Shown here in pieces: positions 57,112 to 64,000 of a stretch of 64,000 nt of DNA; within the stretch, counting starts at the first letter, position 1; each line of letters opens with the position of its first letter. Both the position numbers and the translations under genes were made by a program. Source of the DNA: an uncultured Oceanobacter sp. (GTDB lineage Bacteria; Pseudomonadota; Gammaproteobacteria; Pseudomonadales; Oceanobacteraceae); the NCBI GenBank assembly GCA_913061185.1, contig CAJXTI010000001.1, positions 124,001-188,000 on the forward strand, written 5' to 3'. The notes under the pieces are model-generated. The model was not told the DNA's origin. It saw nothing but the letters and a program-made list of their open reading frames with translations, and ran no database searches.

Positions 57112-58404
57112 ATGCGCAGATTGGCCGTAGTATTCATCGGCTGCCTGATCGGGTTGCCAGCCCAGGCGGAGGAATCCGTCGTTTCCACTCTGGCGGCCGA
57201 TACCATTTGGGTCGTGACTGCCGCTGCATTGGTGTTTTTTATGCAAGCAGGCTTTGCCTTACTGGAAGCTGGCATGTCACGGGCAAAAAACTCCGTCAAT
57301 GTGATGATGAAAAACTACATGGACGTGTGCTTGGGAACCCTGATGTTCTGGCTGGTCGGGTATGGGCTGATGTTTGGTAATAACGTCACCGGGTACTTTG
57401 GTACCAGTCACTTCATGATGTCGGGTGCCGAACCCTGGGATTACACCGTCTTGCTATTCCAGACCATGTTTGCCGCAACCGCAGTCACGATTTGTAGCGG
57501 CTCAATGGCTGAACGTACCCGCTACGATGCCTATCTGGTGGCGTCGGCTGTAATTGCGGCTTTTATCTATCCGGTGTTTGGCAGTTGGGTTTGGGGTGGC
57601 CTGTACGGTGGCTCTGGCTGGCTGGCTAATATGGGCTTTATTGATTTTGCCGGTTCGACCGTGGTGCACTCGGTCGGAGCCTGGTGTGCTCTGGCGGGCA
57701 TTATGGTGTTAGGACCTCGTACTGGTCGTTTCTCCCGTGAAACTGGCGAAGCCCGCAATATTCCAGGGCATAACCTGTCGTTGGTCGCTCTGGGTGGTTT
57801 TATTCTCTGGCTCGGCTGGTTTGGCTTCAATGGCGGTAGCACCTTGGCTGCGACGGCGGATATCGGTTTGATCGCGTTGAATACCCAACTTGCAGCCGGT
57901 GCCGGTGCGCTCGGTGCCTTGCTGTTCAGCCGCGTATTCCGAGTCCCTATCCTGCTGACAGCAACCGTCAATGGCAGTATTGCCGGGCTGGTTGGCATTA
58001 CCGCAGGATGCGCCAGCATGGAGCCTCAATGGGCCATTCTGACAGGACTGATTGCCGGTATGATCGCCGTCGCCGGGTCATTGATGATGGAACGGATGAA
58101 ACTGGATGACGTCGTGGGTGCGGTACCAGTGCATGGCTTTGCTGGCGTCTGGGGTACGCTGGCCGCCGGTATGTTTGTGACAGGGGATCTGTTTAACACT
58201 CATCAGGTGATGGTGCAGTTGATTGGCATTGTGGCTGCGTTCGTATGGGCTTTCCCGCTGTCACTGCTGACGTTTGGGCTGATTCGGATGACGATAGGTT
58301 TACGGGTTACCACCGCTGAAGAGCAGCAGGGCCTTGATGTGTCTGAACACTATGAAGTGGCCTATCCCGAGTTCCACAAAGACATGACGTACTTTCGTCA
58401 GTAA
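57112..58404 (+). CDS. amtB: Ammonium transporter AmtB
   Basis: Trimeric inner-membrane ammonium channel. The 430-aa precursor has a signal-like N terminus and 11 membrane segments. Motifs are DTIWVVTAAALVFFMQAGFALLEAGMSRAKN (about residues 24-54, phenyl gate region), DFAGSTVVHSVGAWCALAG (pore His), LGWFGFNGGSTLA and AVPVHGFAGVWGTLAAG (second pore His). A GAGGATAAT site precedes the ATG. The usual partner glnK (PII) is not next to it; an unknown gene follows after 15 bases. Confidence 0.97.
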   Translation: MRRLAVVFIGCLIGLPAQAEESVVSTLAADTIWVVTAAALVFFMQAGFALLEAGMSRAKNSVNVMMKNYMDVCLGTLMFWLVGYGLMFGNNVTGYFGTSHFMMSGAEPWDYTVLLFQTMFAATAVTICSGSMAERTRYDAYLVASAVIAAFIYPVFGSWVWGGLYGGSGWLANMGFIDFAGSTVVHSVGAWCALAGIMVLGPRTGRFSRETGEARNIPGHNLSLVALGGFILWLGWFGFNGGSTLAATADIGLIALNTQLAAGAGALGALLFSRVFRVPILLTATVNGSIAGLVGITAGCASMEPQWAILTGLIAGMIAVAGSLMMERMKLDDVVGAVPVHGFAGVWGTLAAGMFVTGDLFNTHQVMVQLIGIVAAFVWAFPLSLLTFGLIRMTIGLRVTTAEEQQGLDVSEHYEVAYPEFHKDMTYFRQ

Positions 58405-58419
58405 GTATGGAGCGTGCGG

Positions 58420-59079
58420 ATGAATATCAATACCAAACGCCGTGCGGTGTATACCGTACTGAGTGAAGTACTGGATGGCGACGAGCTCTGGGACGTGATG
58501 TGGCGCTGGGAAGAAGGCTATGCCCAGAAATCCCAGTATGAGTTGAACGGCTTCTTTAACGACTGTCGGGATTTGCATGCCATCGCCTCCAATCGATCAC
58601 AGCTTTATCGTGATCTGATTGGCTTGCTGATGAGAGGGACATCTGGCCTGAAGGCTGACCCGATCTCGCAAATGGAAGCCTATCGGCAACGTAATGGCAT
58701 ACTGGACAACCCGGTTACGCTCAATACGCACGAATGGATGCCCTGTTTCAGCGCTGTGGTACAAGAATTAATGCTCCAGGTACCAGCCGCGCAAGTTCAG
58801 CAGGTACGGATGCAGGCTGAAGAACAGGCGCAACAACGTGGGGTGACGCCGGATCTGGTGTATGCGTTTTCCATGCTGGCCTTAGGCAAGTCGTCCACTA
58901 ATTTGCTGTCGCCCGATTTTGGTGAATTAAAAACACTGTTGAATCTGGTTTATGTCGCCATGTGTGAGCAGCTCGGGCCAGTGGCCACCGATCGCATCCT
59001 GTCACAAGCGATTGAACGTGCCAGAAAAAAGTTCAAAGGAGTGGACGCCCGTCTGCTATTGCAGCATCGCACACGTTGA
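58420..59079 (+). CDS. Unknown cytoplasmic protein in operon with amtB
   Basis: A 219-aa soluble, mostly helical protein with no membrane segment and no motif I recognise. It is Gln- and Met-rich in the middle (AQVQQVRMQAEEQAQQRG). Its end AMCEQLGPVATDRILSQAIERARKKF looks like a helical domain seen in signalling proteins. ATG 58420 is preferred (TATGGAG 7 bases upstream) over GTG 58414. Only 15 bases separate it from amtB, so co-expression under the nitrogen promoter is likely. Function unknown. Confidence 0.75.
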   Translation: MNINTKRRAVYTVLSEVLDGDELWDVMWRWEEGYAQKSQYELNGFFNDCRDLHAIASNRSQLYRDLIGLLMRGTSGLKADPISQMEAYRQRNGILDNPVTLNTHEWMPCFSAVVQELMLQVPAAQVQQVRMQAEEQAQQRGVTPDLVYAFSMLALGKSSTNLLSPDFGELKTLLNLVYVAMCEQLGPVATDRILSQAIERARKKFKGVDARLLLQHRTR

Positions 59080-59466
59080 GCAAACAGGTTATACGGCAGA
59101 CTGAAAGAATGCTGTTATCACCGTAGCGGTGTGCGGACTGGGCCGTTGACCCAATGGCTCAGTTTCCGCGCACATCTTGCAGAATTGTATACAGACAAGG
59201 CAGTAGCCCAGCAGCAGAAAAGTGGCGATCAGCAACCTGAAAGTCACATTAATGACCAGCGGGATCAGAGCGCGAAAAAGTCCAGCCTTGCCTTGCCGCC
59301 AAAATAATAACTCACCATCGCGACTGTGCAGAGATATCCCGAATCGTCAGCGAGTGATAAGAGCGATCCTCAAGAAAGACGCGGGCCGCGCCAACCGGTT
59401 TTTTGCCGCTTCTCAATATCACGGTCACGGGACATCCGCGTTGGGGCATGCATAAAACGGCATCTC
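59080..59466. other. Non-coding stretch before the toxin-antitoxin element
   Basis: No gene was recognised. There is a GC-rich dyad near 59130-59172 (GTGTGCGGA with TTCCGCGCAC) that may end the amtB transcript. Confidence 0.45.
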
Positions 59467-59498
59467 AAAATCCACTGGCTTAGGTTGACACACAGGGC
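59467..59498. repeat. Left inverted repeat flanking the toxin-antitoxin pair
   Basis: AAAATCCACTGGCT, then TAGGTTGACACACAGGGC. It matches the reverse complement of 60225-60262 except for a 6-base gap (CAGGCT) and one C/T change. Confidence 0.85.
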
Positions 59499-59512
59499 CC
59501 TCGGCTAGCCGA

Positions 59513-59827
59513 TTAGCTGCTGCCATACTCATCACTCAGTAAGTACTTCCTCAATTGCATCTCATCTCTCATGAGATGAAGGGTAAGCACATTATTTCCA
59601 TCACACCTATAGAAAACTCGGCATGGGTTGCATACAACTTCTCGGTAAATAGAGTCAGGAAGTTCTGGCGGCTCTCTCCCTGAGTTCGGAAACTGCTCCA
59701 AGCGGTCTACTTTTTTGAAGACTCTAGCTACAAGTTCTCTTGCTGCATCCGGCTTATCTACAGCAATATATTCGGCAATGTCATCCAACTGATCAAGAGC
59801 TGGTTCCGTCCAGACTATTTTAGCCAT
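59513..59827 (-). CDS. RelE/ParE family toxin
   Basis: A 104-aa toxin of the RelE/ParE superfamily. IVWTEPALDQLDDIAEYIAVDKPDAARELV at the N terminus (about residues 4-33), then RLEQFPNSGREPPEL, YREVVCNPCRVFYRCDGNNVLTLHLMR, are typical of the ParE-like fold. The target (gyrase or mRNA) cannot be decided from sequence. Its start overlaps the end of the antitoxin gene by 13 bases. Confidence 0.92.
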   Translation of the reverse strand: MAKIVWTEPALDQLDDIAEYIAVDKPDAARELVARVFKKVDRLEQFPNSGREPPELPDSIYREVVCNPCRVFYRCDGNNVLTLHLMRDEMQLRKYLLSDEYGSS

Positions 59828-60072
59828 TTACCCATTCGCTCCTTAGCTTGGGTATGAGTCAACGTCTTTTTATCAAGTACCGCCCTTTCTCCTTTTGAAA
59901 GAGCTTCCAGCAGAGTCAACCGACGTTGCATAAACTCGTAGTCTTGAACATCCACAAGATAGGCTGATGGTTCGCCATGTTCGGTAATTAAAACGGCCTC
60001 TTTAGACGTATGTAGATCTGCAAGGATTTTAGTAGCTTGCCTCTTTAGGGTGGTCACCAATTCAACCTTCAT
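59815..60072 (-). CDS. Phd/YefM family antitoxin
   Basis: An 85-aa antitoxin with the Phd/YefM N-terminal DNA-binding fold (LVTTLKRQATKILADLHTSKEAVLITEHGEPSAYLVDVQDYE, about residues 4-45) and a C-terminal toxin-binding helix (LTHTQAKERMGKWLK). The start at 60072 has a GAGGGCAGAAGA site; an in-frame upstream start at 60132 would read through the operator. It is first in the operon. Confidence 0.92.
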   Translation of the reverse strand: MKVELVTTLKRQATKILADLHTSKEAVLITEHGEPSAYLVDVQDYEFMQRRLTLLEALSKGERAVLDKKTLTHTQAKERMGKWLK

Positions 60073-60094
60073 TCTTCTGCCCTCAAAAATCAAA

Positions 60095-60112
60095 GTGCTA
60101 CTATAGTAGCAC
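60095..60112 (-). promoter_or_regulatory. Perfect 18-bp palindromic operator of the toxin-antitoxin operon
   Basis: GTGCTACTATAGTAGCAC, 22 bases before the antitoxin start, contains TATAGT overlapping a likely -10. Autoregulation by the antitoxin is expected. Confidence 0.8.
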
Positions 60113-60224
60113 CCAGATTTTTGACTTGCCATCTGAACTAGACGTAGGTAACCGCTTCATTAACCCCATCTACTCTTGCGTCTGATTCCAGGGCAATAAT
60201 GCCTCTATCGCTTCCAGACTGTCT

Positions 60225-60262
60225 GCCCTGTATGTCAACCTAAGCCTGAGCCAGTGGATTTT
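60225..60262. repeat. Right inverted repeat flanking the toxin-antitoxin pair
   Basis: On the plus strand GCCCTGTATGTCAACCTA, then AGCCTGAGCCAGTGGATTTT. It is the partner of 59467-59498 and carries 6 extra bases. Confidence 0.85.
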
Positions 60263-60325
60263 GTACCTCTCGGGGTTGGTCAGTTATCCGCACTGTCGTG
60301 GGCCAGACCGTCTGCTTGTAGCCGA

Positions 60326-61528
60326 TTATGGGCCGTTTTTTTTGATCAGGGTTTCATTCATCCGGGACGCCATCACATACAGCCCGATCAGCCCGGTGGC
60401 GGCAATCAGTTGTGAGCAAAGTAATAGACTACCGGCTGTTAGAAGAGCACTGATTGCCAGTGGTGCCGCCGCCTGGCCAGAATCGGAAACCAGTTTCCAG
60501 ACCCCCATAAAGCGGGCGCGTCCGGTGGCTGGTGCAAAGTCGGAACCCAATACCATCACCAGGCCAGCACTGACGCCATTGGCAAAGCCGATGAGCAGGG
60601 CGCTGAGTAGCAGTCCCAGGTAGCTGTCTGCCCAGCCGAGGGCGGCGAGTCCGCATGCAAACAGCAACAGGCTGGGTGCGGCGGCGGCCTTGCGTCCCCA
60701 GCGATCCATAATAATGCCCGCCGGAATAAACATCAGGCTGTCCATCAGGGCGGCAGCGGCGACCACCAGGCCGATCTCGGCGACTGAAAGCCCGATGGCA
60801 TTACCCGCCAGTGGCAATAATACCACTCGGCCAGCACGCATGAATTGCAGCGAAATCATCGCCAATCCGGCACTGAGAAACGCCTGACGGTGATCTGTCA
60901 GCACCTGAACAATGGCAATAAAGCTGTGGGGTGTGCGATCGGCTTCTGGTTCACCACGGTCGGCCGACAAAAATACAATCAGTAACGACAGCAGGCATAA
61001 CAGTACCAACACCACAAAGGTTGCCTGGTAGCCAAACTTGACCGCCGCAAGGCCGCCCAGTGCCGGGCCTAACAGGGAGCCAACGCGCATGGCTCCGGCC
61101 ATCAGTGAGATGGCCCGGCCCCGTTGGTGAACCGGGGTGCGGGTGGTGACGTACGATTGTCTGCCGATCAGTGAAAATGACATGCCCATCCCGGCGATCA
61201 CGCCGCCCAGTCCCAGCAATAATGGCACATCGGTCAGCGTCATCAGGCCGTAGCCGACAACGTAGGCGGCAGCGCCGAGCATCAGGCAAATCTTGTCGCC
61301 CCAGCGTCCAGCGACGATACCGGCGGGAATATCCCCTGCCAGCTGGCCAATCCCTCGGGTTGCCAGCATCAGGGCGGCGACGGAGGGGCTGTACCCGAGT
61401 TCGAGTACGTACAGCGGCAGCAGTACCAGGATGGCGGTTTGAGCGGTGGCGGTTAATAACCCTGGTAAGTAAACAGGCCAGACAAGGCTGGTGAGTAATA
61501 GTCGTAATGATGGAGACGATGTGGACAC
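60326..61528 (-). CDS. MFS family transporter
   Basis: A 400-aa inner-membrane major facilitator with about 12 hydrophobic segments. Typical loops are GIVAGRWGDKICLMLGAAAYVVG (loop 2-3 motif GRWGD) and GIIMDRWGRKAAAAPSLLL (loop 8-9). It resembles drug/proton antiporters, but the substrate cannot be told. It starts with GTG at 61528 and lacks a good ribosome site. It lies between two repeat elements. Confidence 0.88.
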   Translation of the reverse strand: MSTSSPSLRLLLTSLVWPVYLPGLLTATAQTAILVLLPLYVLELGYSPSVAALMLATRGIGQLAGDIPAGIVAGRWGDKICLMLGAAAYVVGYGLMTLTDVPLLLGLGGVIAGMGMSFSLIGRQSYVTTRTPVHQRGRAISLMAGAMRVGSLLGPALGGLAAVKFGYQATFVVLVLLCLLSLLIVFLSADRGEPEADRTPHSFIAIVQVLTDHRQAFLSAGLAMISLQFMRAGRVVLLPLAGNAIGLSVAEIGLVVAAAALMDSLMFIPAGIIMDRWGRKAAAAPSLLLFACGLAALGWADSYLGLLLSALLIGFANGVSAGLVMVLGSDFAPATGRARFMGVWKLVSDSGQAAAPLAISALLTAGSLLLCSQLIAATGLIGLYVMASRMNETLIKKNGP

Positions 61529-61578
61529 GGAGGGATCTCGTTGCAGGTCGACTGAGAGTCTAACGGTGCATTACTCAA

Positions 61579-61843
61579 GGGGACATCTATTTAATCCTGC
61601 ACGACTCTGCGCGAGTGTTGCCGGTGATCAGGGCAAGGCGGCGAATGCCGCGAAATGACGAGTCCTTTTCAAGTTCGCCAACACCGCTCTGGACGGCGGC
61701 AACCCGCGCCCTCCGGGGGCTGCCGGATGATCTCGACTCTGTGTCGCCGACGTTTGACGTGACCCGTCAGGCCTGCAAGTCGGCTTCGTGATTCGACACC
61801 ATCCGGTAGCCCAGAGTGAGTACCGGATTAAATAGATGTCCCC
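61579..61843. mobile_element. 265-bp MITE-like element
   Basis: Perfect 19-bp terminal inverted repeats (GGGGACATCTATTTAATCC at the left, its reverse complement at the right). Weaker pairing continues inside (ACTCTG on both sides). The interior is GC-rich without a coding frame. No clear target-site duplication is seen. It has the size and shape of a non-autonomous transposable element. Confidence 0.7.
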
Positions 61844-61955
61844 TGTAGCACAGTTGTGGGTATAAAGACCCTGTGCATGGCTCTGTCCTGCAAACGGGCT
61901 GCTATTTCACTTCAATGTCGCAAAACTTTCGCGATTAATATATGAAGTGGATAGA

Positions 61956-63638
61956 ATGGCGGTAACAAATGTTCACAGAATACGACAAACACTCATGGCA
62001 GAACTAATGATCGGAAGCGAAGAGTCAACGTTTGCAGTGTCGTTGAACCTGGTAAAAGCCGAGGTAGCCAACGCACTGGATCAGGCAGCAGCACAGCTGG
62101 ATGTGTATTCAGAAACCGGTAGTCCAGATCAGTTGCGCGCATTTTTTGCCGAGGTTCAGCAGGTGCGCGGCACCTTTAAAATGCTGGATTTTCGTGCTGG
62201 TGAGCGTATGTGTGAAGAGTTTGCAGAAACCGGTCGGTCAGCTCGTGGAGAGCGGCTGTCGGATCAGACCTTGACGATATTTACCCAGGCAATCGTATTC
62301 CTGAAACGATTTGTCGATTTATTGGGGGCGGGTTATCCGCTGTCACCCAGTTTGCTGGTGCCATCAATTAACCAGATTCGGCGGGAGCGTAACGATGCGC
62401 CTCTGCCGGAAGCCTACTTCTTCCTGGTGAATTTACGGCCGCGCGTGGTCATGCCGAAGCTGGAATCCGGCATGATGCGTTTCCCGTATCGTCGTGCTCG
62501 TCAGATGTACCAGCTCGGGTTGCTCGGCCTGATGCGTGGTCAGGGGCGACGTGGCCCGGTGCTGGTTATGTCACGCGCCATCAGTCGCTTTGAAAAAGCA
62601 AGCCGGGGCGGCGCTTCCTGGTTGTTTTGGCATACCGTTATGGGCGCGCTGGATGCCTTGTCTCAGCAATCATTTGAGATGACGCCAGCGCGTCTGATTC
62701 TGCTGGGGCAGCTTGATAAACAGGTGCGCCACGTTCAAGACACCGAAGGCAAGGCGTTTGCCGAAAAGCAGCCAGATTGGCTGCTAAAAGAATTTATTCA
62801 TATCGTTTCTCTGGCCCAGCCAGATTCTGATTTGATTCGCGTCATTCAGGAAGAATTTCAGCTTGGCCGTGGCGTCAAGGAATCCCAGTTGGTGGAGTTC
62901 CGCAGTCAATTGCGTGGCCCGGACAGTGCTGCGATGGAATCCCTGGCGACGGCACTTCAGGAAGAGCTACAGATCATTAAGGATCAGATTGATCTGGTGG
63001 AACGAATTGATATTACGGAAGAAGATTTTGATGACCTGTTGTCATCATTGTCACGGATTGGCGACACACTGATGATCACCAATCAGACACCGCCTGCCAG
63101 CCGCACCCTGGCTCTGGTAGAACAGTTGCGGGCAGCCGGTTCCAGTGGGCTGAAAGATAACGCAGCCAGTGTGGCAGACAGTATTATCCGGCTGGAACAG
63201 GATTTACGTGCCATATCGCACAGTGGCCTGGATACCAAGGCGCTGGTTGACCCGATCAGCTTGAGAGAGGCCCGTATTGCAGTAGTGTCAGAATCCATGA
63301 CGGCGCTGGCGATGATCAAACGGGCGATAGGCAGTTATCTGGAGTCGGATGGTGATCACCTCCACGTTAAAAATGTGGGTAAAAGCCTGCTCGACGTGGC
63401 CGGGGCCTTGTTGTTTCTGGATAAGCGGCCAGCACATGATGTCCTGTTGGCACTTAATACGTTTATTACGCAACAGGTACTGACTGCTCGGGAACCGATT
63501 GCAGAACATAAAATGGAAGCATTTGCCGATGCGATAACGGCAATTGAATATTTCCTCGATACTCTTAATGGTCAGTCTGCGGGTGCTGATGAGGCGATTC
63601 GACTGGCGCAAGAGAGTCTTGTGCATCTGCAGAGCTGA
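61956..63638 (+). CDS. fimL: FimL-like protein (ChpA N-terminal homologue, twitching motility)
   Basis: The 560-aa protein resembles the N-terminal HPt-like half of ChpA as a stand-alone protein, like P. aeruginosa FimL (556 aa), which affects type IV pili and cAMP signalling. NLVKAEVANALDQAAAQLDVYSETGSPDQLRAFFAEVQQVRGTFKMLDF is the helical repeat (about residues 26-74). LLGLMRGQGRRGPVLVMSRAISRFEKA lies at about 191-220. No phosphotransfer HPt histidine motif was seen, as in FimL. The start is uncertain: ATG 61956 is used; ATG 61995 or 62007 are possible. Confidence 0.82.
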   Translation: MAVTNVHRIRQTLMAELMIGSEESTFAVSLNLVKAEVANALDQAAAQLDVYSETGSPDQLRAFFAEVQQVRGTFKMLDFRAGERMCEEFAETGRSARGERLSDQTLTIFTQAIVFLKRFVDLLGAGYPLSPSLLVPSINQIRRERNDAPLPEAYFFLVNLRPRVVMPKLESGMMRFPYRRARQMYQLGLLGLMRGQGRRGPVLVMSRAISRFEKASRGGASWLFWHTVMGALDALSQQSFEMTPARLILLGQLDKQVRHVQDTEGKAFAEKQPDWLLKEFIHIVSLAQPDSDLIRVIQEEFQLGRGVKESQLVEFRSQLRGPDSAAMESLATALQEELQIIKDQIDLVERIDITEEDFDDLLSSLSRIGDTLMITNQTPPASRTLALVEQLRAAGSSGLKDNAASVADSIIRLEQDLRAISHSGLDTKALVDPISLREARIAVVSESMTALAMIKRAIGSYLESDGDHLHVKNVGKSLLDVAGALLFLDKRPAHDVLLALNTFITQQVLTAREPIAEHKMEAFADAITAIEYFLDTLNGQSAGADEAIRLAQESLVHLQS

Positions 63639-63643
63639 TTAAT

Positions 63644-64000
63644 ATGTTGCACGATACCCTGATCAGTTCTCTCGGTTTTGTTATTTTTCTGATTCTCGTC
63701 ATTGTGGCGTTTATGTGGTTGGGGAAATCCTGGTTTATCCAGTGGCTCAAAGGTACAGCCGGAATGCTGATGTTGTTCGGTGGCTTCTTGCTGGTTTATG
63801 TCATTCTGGATTTATGGAGTTACGATCAGGCGCATCCGGATGTTCCGGCGCTGACGGTCAGTGTTTATCAAACCGGCGAGCAGGTTTACGACATCAGCCT
63901 GGTTGATGAAGAAGGTCTAGAAGAACGGTATGTCCTGCATGGTGACCAGTGGCAGCTGGATGTGCGACTGCTGGCCTGGTATGGCCCGTTTGATGCCTTG
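63644..64000 (+). CDS. Membrane protein of unknown function (5' part)
   Basis: The frame starts at ATG 63644, 5 bases after fimL, and runs off the window. The 119 visible residues have two membrane segments (VIFLILVIVAFMWLGKSW at about 12-29; TAGMLMLFGGFLLVYVIL at about 38-55). A region rich in beta-prone residues and acidic side chains follows (SLVDEEGLEERYVLHGDQWQLDVRLLAW). Probably co-transcribed with fimL. No family is claimed. Confidence 0.75.
   Translation, partial: MLHDTLISSLGFVIFLILVIVAFMWLGKSWFIQWLKGTAGMLMLFGGFLLVYVILDLWSYDQAHPDVPALTVSVYQTGEQVYDISLVDEEGLEERYVLHGDQWQLDVRLLAWYGPFDAL

Noticed and set aside
59513-60132. Integron cassette with attC sites
   Set aside because: The flanking repeats are inverted, not direct, and lack the RYYYAAC/GTTRRRY core pair.

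Overview
The window looks like a chromosomal segment of a marine gammaproteobacterium close to Pseudomonas/Oceanospirillales, of the kind seen in Oceanobacter, Thalassolituus or Bermanella. The genus is a guess from gene content; no rRNA is present. The evidence is a Pseudomonas-type gene order (rlmE-ftsH-folP-glmM-tpiA-secG-tRNA-Leu-rimP-nusA-infB-rbfA-rpsO-pnp, and smpB/ratA-rnfH/bamE/fur/recN/grpE-dnaK-dnaJ-dapB-carA-carB-greA), a FimL homologue, a P. aeruginosa-like Fur, and a TTG-started carA. Coding is dense on both strands and GC is moderate.

Layout. 1-14.7 kb: translation and core-metabolism block, starting inside rlmE and ending with pnp. truB is missing from its usual place between rbfA and rpsO. 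The tRNA-fMet often found before rimP is also absent. 14.9-24.8 kb: accessory and housekeeping genes. These are a phosphoketolase-like protein that has lost its catalytic motifs, a succinyl-CoA:acetate CoA-transferase, leuA with a divergent Lrp-type regulator, an orphan sensor kinase, a Sui1/YciH factor, a lone ExbB-type channel subunit, tadA and a YdcH-like protein. 25.3-36.5 kb: tmRNA and smpB, a sodium symporter, ratA-rnfH, bamE/fur, recN with a LexA box, and the grpE-dnaK-dnaJ chaperone operon with two sigma-32-like promoters, then dapB. 36.6-42.7 kb: a Vibrio LuxR/HapR-like TetR regulator, then carAB behind an apparent attenuator, and greA. 42.8-52.7 kb: glpK-glpD, a glycosyltransferase, a cation/proton antiporter, a patatin, a TatD nuclease and a ParA-like ATPase. 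52.8-56.6 kb: a molybdate locus (modE, modA and a porin sharing a ModE-box-like operator with modA) and a YigZ protein. 56.7-59.1 kb: amtB behind a sigma-54/NtrC-like promoter, with an unknown gene in the place where a partner gene might be expected. 59.4-61.9 kb: a small mobile-looking zone, with a toxin-antitoxin pair between inverted repeats, an MFS transporter and a 265-bp MITE-like element. 61.9-64 kb: fimL and the start of a membrane protein.

The observations most worth following are the decayed but intact phosphoketolase-like gene, the outer-membrane porin apparently under ModE control, the LuxR/HapR-type regulator outside Vibrio with a possible operator beside it, the carAB leader attenuator, and the two inverted-repeat elements near 59.5-61.8 kb. 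No CRISPR array, prophage, transposase gene or large defence island was seen.
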